A stretch of 64,000 nt of DNA from Bradyrhizobium guangxiense (GTDB lineage Bacteria > Pseudomonadota > Alphaproteobacteria > Rhizobiales > Xanthobacteraceae): NCBI RefSeq assembly GCF_004114915.1, contig NZ_CP022219.1, forward strand, positions 4,928,501-4,992,500, read 5' to 3'. The notes beneath the pieces were generated by a model. That model searched no databases, was not told where the DNA came from, and saw only the letters and a list, made by a program, of their open reading frames with translations. Below, piece by piece: positions 35,894 through 43,207 of this stretch (its first letter is position 1; every line of letters begins with the position of its first letter). A program made the translations under genes and the position numbers.

Positions 35894-35897
35894 CATT
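35882..35897. promoter_or_regulatory. inverted repeat overlapping the -35 box (possible operator)
   Basis: AATGTTG-CA-CAACATT, a perfect 7-bp inverted repeat with a 2-base centre, covers the -35 element of the promoter just described. Size and position fit a dimeric repressor or activator site; the factor is unknown. Confidence 0.45.
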
Positions 35898-36258
35898 CCT
35901 GCCCTTAAAAGGCCTTATTCATTTTAATCGAAACGTGGTTGCCCACCTCGGCAGGAGCAACGAGAGCTGGTGACGAGAGATTTGCGGCTCAGCGGTGTTT
36001 AAACACCTCTCAATCGGCACGTCGTCTCTGGGATGATTTCAGGAGTTTGCCTGCATTTCCTGACGTTTGCTTCGTCGAGAGATCGTCCGACTTCACTCAA
36101 GCATGAGCGGCAGTTCATTGAGCTCAGCTGAGGCTCACCACGATTTGCAATGACGACGGCTCACGCCTTTGCGGGGTACTTTACGCGACTCCGAAAGGCC
36201 GCCCTATTGCGCCCACGAAACCATTTCATCTGCGTCGTGAAGTCACCCTGAAGCAGAG

Positions 36259-36381
36259 ATGCGCGAAATTGGACCTCTCAAATGTGGGGAGGTTGGTATG
36301 GCAATTTTGATGAATCTGATTTGGCGGCGTCTCGCCTACACCCTGCTGGCTGGTATGCGTGCTAAATTAGTTCGGCAATAG
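36259..36381 (+). CDS. possible 27- to 40-aa microprotein
   Basis: A short frame with two ATGs, 36259 (40 aa) and 36298 (27 aa: MAILMNLIWRRLAYTLLAG...). The second is preceded by GGGGAGG at six bases, one of the best ribosome-binding sites in the window. The peptide is basic and amphipathic. I know no relative. It is listed because of the ribosome-binding site only. Confidence 0.25.
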   Translation: MREIGPLKCGEVGMAILMNLIWRRLAYTLLAGMRAKLVRQ

Positions 36382-36808
36382 GGCGGACATCAGCAGAAGC
36401 TTCAAGGCCGCAGGCAAGCCGCGCTGACTGCGCTTAGGCAAGAGTTGATCCCAAATTCGTAGCGAGATCGGAACGTGCCTGAAGGCGCCGGAAGTCGAGG
36501 GTAACTGAAGTCCCTGGAAACGTTGTCATCGGCTGGGCGAGAGGCTCGGCCTATTGAGATTACGAGAAATTCGGTTCTCCAGGACTATCGAAGGCCCAGC
36601 TGGATTGAGGACCAGATTTTTGTGGCAGGAAAACCGGCGGACTCTCGGCCTCTCTACGTCAAAGCACGGTGCGGCTCGAACTGACAGTACGCCTATTGGG
36701 CACGGGAAACCGAGCGGCGAAGCCGCTCTTCGACCCCATTGGCGCCTAATACTATCGATCCCATTTGTCGCGAATAGCTGACGCCCGGCTGCACTAAAAC
36801 CAGCGTTT

Positions 36809-36844
36809 GAGAAACCGTTTTTGGGCCTTCTCAAACGGTTTCTC
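36809..36844. repeat. 12-bp perfect inverted repeat downstream of tRNA-Lys
   Basis: GAGAAACCGTTT (36809-36820) and AAACGGTTTCTC (36833-36844) with a 12-base loop. An alternative overlapping 10-bp stem (CGTTTGAGAA/TTCTCAAACG) is also possible. It lies 21 bases beyond the 3' end of the tRNA gene, so it may stop tRNA transcription, but no T-run follows. Confidence 0.5.
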
Positions 36845-36865
36845 TCGCTAGGGACTTGATTTGTA

Positions 36866-36941
<76 letters not shown>

Positions 36942-36971
36942 GAAAGGCGGTCAATGCCTTGCGAGGCCGGT

Positions 36972-37000
36972 CGTTTAGCAAAGCGATCCGGGTCTGGCAA
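36972..37000 (-). promoter_or_regulatory. possible promoter of tRNA-Lys
   Basis: On the minus strand, TTGCCA (37000-36995), 17 bases, then TAAACG (36977-36972). The -10 is imperfect. A start about 24 bases before the tRNA 5' end would fit. Confidence 0.35.
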
Positions 37001-37032
37001 GCGATGCGGCGAAGGTTTTTCCACAGTCCCCA

Positions 37033-37064
37033 AAAAGCGAAAAGCCGCTGGATTCCAGCGGCTT
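37033..37064 (-). terminator. rho-independent terminator of the Spy-like gene
   Basis: AAGCCGCTGG (37042-37051) and CCAGCGGCTT (37055-37064) form a 10-bp stem with a 3-base loop. On the minus strand it is followed by TTCGCTTTTTG. It lies 47 bases past the stop of the gene at 37111. Confidence 0.75.
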
Positions 37065-37110
37065 CGCCAAGGTTAATGCTGGGGTCGATCCCCGCAAGAA
37101 CCCGGCTCGT

Positions 37111-37707
37111 TCAGAGCCGGCCCTCGCGGTCCGGGTCAGGGCCGCCGTCGCGGTCGAAACGGTTATGATGGAAGTGCTCCATCATGCGGTCCATGCCGCG
37201 TTCCATGAAGTGGCGGGATGGGCTGTCCTCCCCGCCGCCGAACGGGCCGCGGTGGCGGGTCAGCGCGGCGAGGCGCCGCTTCTGGCCGTCGTCCAGGGTC
37301 TTGTAGAGCGGATCGGCGGCGTCGGCGATCTTCTTCAGGGCCGCGGAGCTGGTGCCCATGTCCTCGGCGCGCTGGCGCAGGCGGGCGATCGGGTCCTCGG
37401 CCTTGTCGGCGTCCCTCGAAGCGTCACCCGGGCCGGCATTCATCCGCGCATTGGCGCGGGCGATGCGCAGCTTGGCGAACTCCCGCACGGCGGCCTCGAC
37501 CGGCGGCCACAGCTTCTCCTGATCGGCGTTGAGCCTCAGCCCGGCATGGACGGCGGCGATCCGCGCATCGACAAAGGCGGCGCGGTCTTCCGGGTTCATG
37601 CGGATGTGGCGGACGTGCTCCATCCACGGGCGATGATATTGGGCATAGACCGCGCCCGAGCCGGCGATGCTGAGCACGGCGATGGCAGCGATGGTGAACT
37701 TCTTCAT
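37111..37707 (-). CDS. Spy/CpxP-like (LTXXQ-type) periplasmic protein
   Basis: A 198-residue exported protein. The signal peptide is MKKFTIAAIAVLSIAGSGAV with cleavage near VYAQ. The mature part is helical and basic, with LNADQEKLWPPVEAAVREF (an LTXXQ-like motif) repeated in looser form at LDDGQKRRLAAL. The family includes periplasmic chaperones and metal or envelope-stress sensors. The His/Asp-rich tail (HFHHNRFDRD) could bind metal. The ATG at 37707 is chosen over one 57 bases upstream because of the signal peptide and the GAGGAGG just before it. A terminator follows. Confidence 0.8.
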   Translation of the reverse strand: MKKFTIAAIAVLSIAGSGAVYAQYHRPWMEHVRHIRMNPEDRAAFVDARIAAVHAGLRLNADQEKLWPPVEAAVREFAKLRIARANARMNAGPGDASRDADKAEDPIARLRQRAEDMGTSSAALKKIADAADPLYKTLDDGQKRRLAALTRHRGPFGGGEDSPSRHFMERGMDRMMEHFHHNRFDRDGGPDPDREGRL

Positions 37708-37848
37708 CCGAACCTCCTCTGGAAGGATGTCCGTGAAGATGGGCGCGGTGCGACCGACACGCAACTTACAACTTGGACAGGGAGCGCGTCCTTACCAAGA
37801 TGTAACGGCCGATTTTACCTCCAGCCGCAATCGGACATCATTCGCAAC

Positions 37849-37880
37849 AAAAAGGCTCCCGTGCCGAGCGCACGGAAGCC
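37849..37880 (-). terminator. rho-independent terminator of the TRAP gene
   Basis: On the minus strand GGCTTCCGTGC (37880-37870), loop GCTCG, GCACGGGAGCC (37864-37854), then TTTTT. The stem is 11 pairs with one G-T wobble. It starts 22 bases past the stop codon of the gene at 37903-38907. Confidence 0.85.
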
Positions 37881-37902
37881 CTTCGTTCATCGCTCGAAAC
37901 GA

Positions 37903-38907
37903 TCAGTTCGTCGTGCTCTTGGATTCCTTGAGGAATTCGTCGATCAGCGGCTGGCCGACGCGGCTCGCCGCGTCCTTGTAGACCGGCTCCATCGCCTTGC
38001 GCATCGCCTCGTTCTGCTCCGCCGTGAGCTTGATGATCTCGCTCTTGCCGCTCTTCTTGATTTCGGCGAGCGCGTCGTCGTTCTCCTTCTGCGACTGCGC
38101 GTTGCCGAAATCGGTCGCCTCCTTCATCGCCTTGGTGAGCTGGTCGCGGATGTCGGCCGGCAGATCGTCCCAGAACTTCTTGTTCACGATCACGACGTAG
38201 CCGATATAGCCGTGATTGGTCTCGGTGATGTACTTCTGCACCTCGTGCATCTTCTGGGTATAGATGTTCGACCAGGTGTTCTCCTGGCCATCGACTACGC
38301 CGGTCTGCAGCGCCTGATAGACTTCCGAGAACGCCATCACCTGCGGCAGCGAGCCGAGCGCCTTGAACTGGGCCTGCAGCACGCGCGAGGACTGGATGCG
38401 GAACTTGACGCCCTGATAATCGGCGGGCGCGATCAGCTTCTTGTTGGCGCTCATCTGCTTGAAGCCGTTGTCCCAATAGGCAAGGCCGGTGATGCCCTTG
38501 GCATCCAGCAGCTTGAGCAGCCGCGTGCCGAGCGGCCCTTCCGTCACCTTCCGCAGCGTCTTCAGGTCGGGCAGGATGTAGGGCAGATCGAACACCTCGA
38601 ACTCGCGGATGCCGAGCGGTCCGAACTTGGAATTGGACGGTGCCAGCATCTGCACGCTGCCGAGCTGGAGCGCCTCGAGCTCTTCCTTGTCCTTGTACAG
38701 CGTCGAGTTCGGGTAGACCTCGACCTTGACCTTGCCGCCGGTGTACTTCTCGGCCAGCTCCTTGAACTTCTCCGCTCCCTTGCCCTTCGGCGTGTCGGTG
38801 GCGACGACGTGGCTGAACTTGATGATGATCGGCGATTGGGCCGATGCCGGCCCGGCAAGTCCGAATGCCAGTGCCGCGATGGACGCAGCGATCGCGAAGG
38901 TGCGCAT
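37903..38907 (-). CDS. dctP: TRAP transporter solute-binding protein, DctP family
   Basis: A 334-residue periplasmic binding protein for a carboxylate such as a C4-dicarboxylate. The signal peptide is MRTFAIAASIAALAFGLAG with cleavage after ASAQ. Typical features: IIKFSHVVATDTPKGKGAE, VEVYPNSTLYKDKEELEAL, KFRIQSSRVLQAQFKALG (the carboxylate-binding Arg region) and YQALQTGVVDGQENTWSNI. The start at 38907 is chosen because the signal peptide and GGGAGAG lie there. The DctQ/DctM membrane partners are not in the window, so it is an orphan or shares a distant transporter. Confidence 0.9.
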   Translation of the reverse strand: MRTFAIAASIAALAFGLAGPASAQSPIIIKFSHVVATDTPKGKGAEKFKELAEKYTGGKVKVEVYPNSTLYKDKEELEALQLGSVQMLAPSNSKFGPLGIREFEVFDLPYILPDLKTLRKVTEGPLGTRLLKLLDAKGITGLAYWDNGFKQMSANKKLIAPADYQGVKFRIQSSRVLQAQFKALGSLPQVMAFSEVYQALQTGVVDGQENTWSNIYTQKMHEVQKYITETNHGYIGYVVIVNKKFWDDLPADIRDQLTKAMKEATDFGNAQSQKENDDALAEIKKSGKSEIIKLTAEQNEAMRKAMEPVYKDAASRVGQPLIDEFLKESKSTTN

Positions 38908-39058
38908 GGTCTCTCCCTGTTGGTTATTGGGCCGCCCGGCGCACGGGCAGCCGATCCTCATGCCGACAGCATGAATAGCGGCTTTGAGACGGAGCCGCTA
39001 TTGGCCCTTAGCAGGGCAGCTATTCATGATGAATGCTGCTGCAAGCACCGCTGCGCCC

Positions 39059-39085
39059 CCTCTCCCGCAAGGCAAGCGGGAGAGG
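39059..39085. terminator. hairpin downstream of leuA
   Basis: CCTCTCCCGC (39059-39068), loop AAGGCAA, GCGGGAGAGG (39076-39085): 10 perfect pairs, 25 bases past the leuA stop. There is no T-run. The same CCTCTCCC/GGGAGAGG element occurs at 47211, so it may be a dispersed intergenic palindrome that also helps end transcription. Confidence 0.5.
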
Positions 39086-39109
39086 CGAAGCCAACGCGCA
39101 GCGTGCTTA

Positions 39110-40672
39110 TCAGCTCGCCGCCGCTGTCGTCACGCTGTCGCGCTGGCGCTTCATGACGATCTTGTTGAGCGCGCCGAGATAGGCCTTGGCCGAGGCCACC
39201 AGCGTGTCCGGATCCGCCGCGCGGGCCGTCATCGAGCGGCCGTCCTGCGACAGCCGCACCGACACTTCCGCCTGCGCGTCCGTGCCCTCGGTGACGGCGT
39301 GGACCTGGTACAGCTCCAGCTTGGCCTCGTGCGGCACCAGGCGCTTGATGCAGTTGAACACCGCGTCCACCGGACCGTTGCCCTCGGCTTCCTCGATCTT
39401 GATCTGGCCGTCGACGTCGAGCTTCATGGTCGCGCGCTGCGGGCCATGGGTGCCGGCGATCACGGTCAGCGAGGTCAGCTTGATGCGGTCGTGGGACGCC
39501 GCCATCTCCTCGTCGACCAGCGCCTCGATGTCCTCGTCGTAGATGTCCTTCTTGCGGTCGGCGAGCGCCTTCATCCGCGTGAACGCATCTTCCAGCTGGT
39601 TCGGACCGAGCTTGTAGCCCATCTCCTCCAGCTTGTGCACGAAGGCATGGCGGCCGGAATGCTTGCCCAGCACCAGCGAGGACTGCTTCAGGCCGACCAT
39701 CTCCGGCCGCATGATCTCGTAGGTCGAGGCGTCCTTCAGCACGCCGTCCTGGTGGATGCCGCTCTCATGCGCGAACGCGTTGCGGCCGACGATCGCCTTG
39801 TTGTACTGGACGGGAAACGAGGTTGCCGCCGAGACCAGCTTCGAGGCGCGGGTGAGCTGGGTGGTGTCGATCTTGTTCCAGTAGGGGAATTTGTCGTTGC
39901 GCACGTTGATCGCCATCACGATCTCTTCGAGCGCAGCATTGCCGGCGCGCTCGCCGATACCGTTGATGGTGCACTCGACCTGACGCGCGCCGCCGGTGAT
40001 GCCGGCCAGCGAGTTGGCAACCGCCATGCCGAGATCGTTATGGCAGTGCACGGAGAACACCGCCTTGTCCGAGTTCGGCACGCGCTCGATCAGCGTCTTC
40101 ATGAAGTGGGTGTATTCCTCCGGCACCGTGTAGCCGACGGTGTCGGGGATGTTCACCGTGGTGGCCCCGGCCTTGATCACGGCTTCGACGATGCGGCACA
40201 GGAAATCCATCTCGCTGCGGGTGCCGTCCTCGGCCGACCATTCGACGTCGTCGATCTGGTTGCGGGCCCGCGCGACCATCGCGACCGAGGTCTCGATCAC
40301 CTGCTCGGGGGTCTTGTTCAGCTTCACCCGCATGTGCAGCGGCGAGGTCGCGATCACGGTATGGACGCGGCCACGTTTTGCAAATTTCACCGCCTCGGCG
40401 CAGCGGTCGATGTCGGCGGGATGGGCGCGCGACAGGCCAGCGATGACGGCGTTCTTGGAGCGGCGGGCGATCTCGCTGACGGCCTGGAAGTCACCTTCGG
40501 AGGTGATCGGAAAGCCGGCCTCGATGACGTCGACGCCCATATCGTCCAGCAGCTCGGCGACCTCGAGCTTTTCCTCGAAGGTCATGGTGGCGCCGGGGCA
40601 CTGCTCGCCGTCGCGCAGCGTGGTGTCGAAAATGATGACGCGGTCCTTCTCGGACTTGTTCACGGTGGCCAT
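39110..40672 (-). CDS. leuA: 2-isopropylmalate synthase
   Basis: A 520-residue enzyme condensing acetyl-CoA with 2-oxoisovalerate, the first committed step of leucine synthesis. RVIIFDTTLRDGEQCPGAT at the N-terminus is the metal and substrate motif (Arg and Asp), VHCHNDLGMAVANSLAG holds the two metal His residues, and the C-terminal half from about 390 is the LeuA allosteric domain that senses leucine. Length fits the family. The ATG at 40672 has AAGGAAAT upstream. Upstream lies a leucine-rich leader (40789-40905) with a hairpin, indicating attenuation-type control. Confidence 0.96.
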   Translation of the reverse strand: MATVNKSEKDRVIIFDTTLRDGEQCPGATMTFEEKLEVAELLDDMGVDVIEAGFPITSEGDFQAVSEIARRSKNAVIAGLSRAHPADIDRCAEAVKFAKRGRVHTVIATSPLHMRVKLNKTPEQVIETSVAMVARARNQIDDVEWSAEDGTRSEMDFLCRIVEAVIKAGATTVNIPDTVGYTVPEEYTHFMKTLIERVPNSDKAVFSVHCHNDLGMAVANSLAGITGGARQVECTINGIGERAGNAALEEIVMAINVRNDKFPYWNKIDTTQLTRASKLVSAATSFPVQYNKAIVGRNAFAHESGIHQDGVLKDASTYEIMRPEMVGLKQSSLVLGKHSGRHAFVHKLEEMGYKLGPNQLEDAFTRMKALADRKKDIYDEDIEALVDEEMAASHDRIKLTSLTVIAGTHGPQRATMKLDVDGQIKIEEAEGNGPVDAVFNCIKRLVPHEAKLELYQVHAVTEGTDAQAEVSVRLSQDGRSMTARAADPDTLVASAKAYLGALNKIVMKRQRDSVTTAAAS

Positions 40673-40750
40673 TTCAAATTTCCTTTTGAGCTTTTGCGCC
40701 GTTCAGACCATGAGTCCCTTGGCGCTTGAGGTGTCCGGTGATCTCGACCA

Positions 40751-40796
40751 GCCCCTGAGCGCCCAGGCGCATGGCGCCCAGCCGGCCCTCAGGGGC
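40751..40796 (-). promoter_or_regulatory. hairpin between leader peptide and leuA (attenuator candidate)
   Basis: GCCCCTGAG (40751-40759) and CTCAGGGGC (40788-40796) form a 9-bp outer stem, with a nested GGCGC-CAT-GCGCC stem inside. The hairpin covers the leader's stop codon, as expected of a ribosome-sensitive element. No T-run follows, so a classical terminator stem is not evident. Confidence 0.45.
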
Positions 40797-40905
40797 AGCT
40801 AAGAAGAAGCCCGCCAAGAAGCAGGGTGGGCAGCGCGGCCGGGATCGTGGCGGCGGCCACAGCCACCTCCTCCGAAATCCCCTCGATTTGGCCACGAATC
40901 AGCAT
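40789..40905 (-). CDS. leucine-rich leader peptide upstream of leuA
   Basis: A 38-residue frame starting ATG at 40905 with AGGG seven bases upstream. It ends 116 bases before the leuA ATG. The tail LPTLLLGGLLLSCP has seven Leu among 14 residues, with codons CTG, CTT and CTC-free runs (CTG CTT CTT, then CTT CTT CTT), followed at once by a strong hairpin. This is the layout of a leucine-sensing leader. The N-terminal half (RGQIEGISEEVAVAAATI) is Ile/Val/Ala-rich. Low leucine would stall the ribosome on the run and change the fold of the downstream RNA. Confidence 0.55.
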   Translation of the reverse strand: MLIRGQIEGISEEVAVAAATIPAALPTLLLGGLLLSCP

Positions 40906-41116
40906 TGCCGGACCCTTTTGAGCCCTCAAATCCTCGGCCAAAACCGTTGACGGTTGGTTGCCGGGAGGCTCAGTGGCCCGTTTCTAGACGAGAAATGGCA
41001 GCAACTGCAACGCCAAAAGATGGTCAGGGAGACTGACCTGGTTGAGGCCTTACACGCCTTTGGGGCGCGTCCGGCGCACCAGAGCGGAGTTGGCGCCAGC
41101 TCTCTCCACGCCGCCC

Positions 41117-41380
41117 CTACCCCGCGCGGCGGGCGCGGGCCCGGGTCTCCCAGCGGTTCAGCATCTGGCCGAGCTCGCCGCTGACCACGGGGATCGCCGT
41201 GATGGCGCTCGCGATCTCGTTGGTGTTGGCGGGCGCGTTGGTGGGAAGCCAATCCGGCTCGGTATATTCGCGCCAGCGGCGCGCTTCCGCGCGTCGTTTG
41301 TTGGAGATGTAGTCACGCGTGAAATAGCCGGCCGCGAAGGCGATTCCCAGCAACACGATCAATACGATGACGCCAGCCAC
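41117..41380 (-). CDS. small single-pass membrane protein
   Basis: About 87 residues. From the GTG at 41380 the protein begins with the membrane helix AGVIVLIVLLGIAFAAGYF, then a basic cytoplasmic stretch (DYISNKRRAEARRWREY) and a helical tail. The GTG has GGAG six bases upstream; an ATG at 41437 would add 19 basic residues but has no clear ribosome-binding site. No function known. 404 bases separate its stop from the leuA ATG; that gap contains the leader peptide. Confidence 0.6.
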   Translation of the reverse strand: MAGVIVLIVLLGIAFAAGYFTRDYISNKRRAEARRWREYTEPDWLPTNAPANTNEIASAITAIPVVSGELGQMLNRWETRARARRAG

Positions 41381-41696
41381 GTTCAACTCCGTTCGTCGCC
41401 CCGCTCGGTTTCTGCGGAGCAATACGCGCGAAATCATGGCTGGAGCCGGGCCGAATGCGCGGCGTCGCGCTTTGTCGCAAGCAAATATCTGCGCGAGCCC
41501 GCGGACACATTTTCGAGCCCTGCAAATGACGCAAGGCGGACGCTAAGCGCATGGTTCAAACCCATTCGAATATGACGGGATTGCGGCCCGACATCGAGCG
41601 AACGCGATTCCACCCCTCGCAACAGGACGCGGACCGGATTAACCTCAGGTTGCTCGACCGGATCAACCGGCCAGCGAACATGATCGGGAGGACGCC

Positions 41697-42920
41697 ATGA
41701 CACGCCAAGAACAGCGTGAACAGGATGCTGCGCTTTCACGACGAACACTTGTCCGGGGGCTTGCGCTCGGCGCCGCGGCCACGGTGACCGGGGCAGGCCC
41801 GGCGCTGGCCCAGACCGGACCCGCCGCACCGCCGACCACCATCACAATTCCACCGCGCGATTTCAGCCCTCACGGCGCGCCGACCACCTATTTCTGGGAC
41901 CCCGACATTATCGCGGTCGATCCCTCCTTCAACGACCTCGCCCAGCCCAACACCGCGATCAAGCGCCTTTACACCGGCCTGCTGTGGGCTGAGGGCCCCG
42001 CGTGGAGCGCGCAAGGAAGGTACCTGTTGTGGAGCGACATTCCCAACAACCGGCAGATGCGCTGGAGCGAGGACGACGGCCGCGTCAGCGTCTTCCGCTC
42101 GCCGTCCAACAACTCCAACGGCAACTCCTTCGACTTCCAGGGCCGTCAGCTCTCTTGCGAGCACCTGACGCGGCGTGTGACGCGCTACGAGCACGACGGC
42201 ACCGCCACGGTGCTCGCCGACTCCTATCAGGGCAAGAAGCTGAACTCGCCGAACGACGTCGCCGCACATCCCGACGGCAGCTACTGGTTCACCGATCCGC
42301 CCTATGGCGGCCAGCTCTACGAAGGCGAGCCTGACGTCGCGGGCGGGCCGAGCAATGCAGGCGGCAAACTCAATCCGCGGATCGGACAGCCGGCCGGCTT
42401 CGTGCCGGGCAAGCGCGAGCTGCCGACCAATTGCTATCGCATCGATCCCTCCGGTCGCATCGACCTCGTCGTCACCGAAGAGCAGGTGCCCGATCCGAAC
42501 GGGCTCTGCTTCTCACCCGACTACAAGAAGCTCTACATCGCCTCGACCGGGAAGGGTCCGGGCGACACCGGCCCCGGCGGCAAGGGCGAGATCTTCGTGT
42601 TCGACGTCGGCAGCGACAACAAGCTCTCGAACCCCAAGAAGTTCAGCGATTGCGTCATCGACGGCGTGAAGTGCGGGCCGGATGGCGTGCGCTGCGACGT
42701 CAACGGCAATGTCTGGGCGTCCAGCAATGCCGGCCGCGCCGTCGGCTATAGCGGCGTGACGGTGTGGTCACCGGAGGGCAAGCTGCTCGGCCGCATCCGC
42801 CTGCCGGAGGTGTGCGGCAACATCACCTTCGGCGGCCCCAAGCGCACCCGCCTGTTCATGGCCGGGAGCCAGTCGCTTTATGCGGTGTTCACGGCGACGC
42901 AGGGCGCGGCGCCCGGCTGA
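41697..42920 (+). CDS. SMP-30/gluconolactonase-like protein, Tat-exported
   Basis: A 407-residue six-bladed beta-propeller of the SMP-30/gluconolactonase/LRE family, likely a periplasmic lactonase or related hydrolase. The N-terminus [19 protein letters not shown] is a twin-arginine signal. Core motifs: [19 protein letters not shown] (the metal-ligand Glu), [19 protein letters not shown] (metal Asn and Asp) and [19 protein letters not shown]. Substrate unknown. It stands alone, with the palindromic element 42960-43046 behind it. Confidence 0.85.
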   Translation: MTRQEQREQDAALSRRTLVRGLALGAAATVTGAGPALAQTGPAAPPTTITIPPRDFSPHGAPTTYFWDPDIIAVDPSFNDLAQPNTAIKRLYTGLLWAEGPAWSAQGRYLLWSDIPNNRQMRWSEDDGRVSVFRSPSNNSNGNSFDFQGRQLSCEHLTRRVTRYEHDGTATVLADSYQGKKLNSPNDVAAHPDGSYWFTDPPYGGQLYEGEPDVAGGPSNAGGKLNPRIGQPAGFVPGKRELPTNCYRIDPSGRIDLVVTEEQVPDPNGLCFSPDYKKLYIASTGKGPGDTGPGGKGEIFVFDVGSDNKLSNPKKFSDCVIDGVKCGPDGVRCDVNGNVWASSNAGRAVGYSGVTVWSPEGKLLGRIRLPEVCGNITFGGPKRTRLFMAGSQSLYAVFTATQGAAPG

Positions 42921-42959
42921 GGCAAGGCCGCTGCATTCTGCAGGCTTGCAGCGCTCTCG

Positions 42960-43046
42960 TAGGGTAGGCAAAGCGAAGCGTGCCCACGATCCCGCTGCTA
43001 CGGAACGCGACGGTGGGCACGGCGATTTGCGCCTTTGCCCACCCTA
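42960..43046. repeat. Bradyrhizobium-type palindromic intergenic element
   Basis: TAGGGTAGGCAAAGCGAAG at the left is mirrored by CTTTGCCCACCCTA at the right, and GTGCCCAC (42980-42987) by GTGGGCAC (43013-43020). It is a long imperfect palindrome with a GC-rich centre, between the SMP-30 gene and uvrA. I recognise the sequence type from rhizobial genomes; it probably occurs in many copies. Confidence 0.7.
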
Positions 43047-43207
43047 TGGCACTGCTTTCTGCGGCACGATCTGCGGATCGATCGCCGTAAACACCCCTTG
43101 GCTTGTGCGTTTCATGACAGCTTAACGACGCGTTTGCGCCCACTGGCATCAAGGGACCCATCCTGCGATCTTGCCGTTTGATCCCCAGGGGAGCCGGAGG
43201 AAGCGAG

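Larger units (their letters stand above)
35898..36865. other. intergenic region with no clear conserved gene
   Basis: About 970 bases between the giant gene's promoter and tRNA-Lys. It contains one small ORF and one strong inverted repeat, listed separately. The longer open frame at 36526-36834 (minus) has no protein-like features. Confidence 0.5.

Noticed and set aside
36473..36499. GGAAC at 36473 as another EcfG promoter
   Set aside because: No CGTT at 16-18 bases and no gene downstream on the plus strand.
36526..36834. 102-aa minus-strand ORF
   Set aside because: Arg/Ser-rich with no motifs, no ribosome-binding site and an unrelated inverted repeat at its upstream end; not coding in my judgement.
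37165..39156. 663-aa plus-strand ORF
   Set aside because: It spans the Spy-like and TRAP genes, which have signal peptides, family motifs and terminators on the minus strand. The ORF is long only because of high GC.
38984..40729. 581-aa plus-strand ORF opposite leuA
   Set aside because: Antisense to leuA, which has unmistakable catalytic motifs. No protein-like pattern in the shadow.
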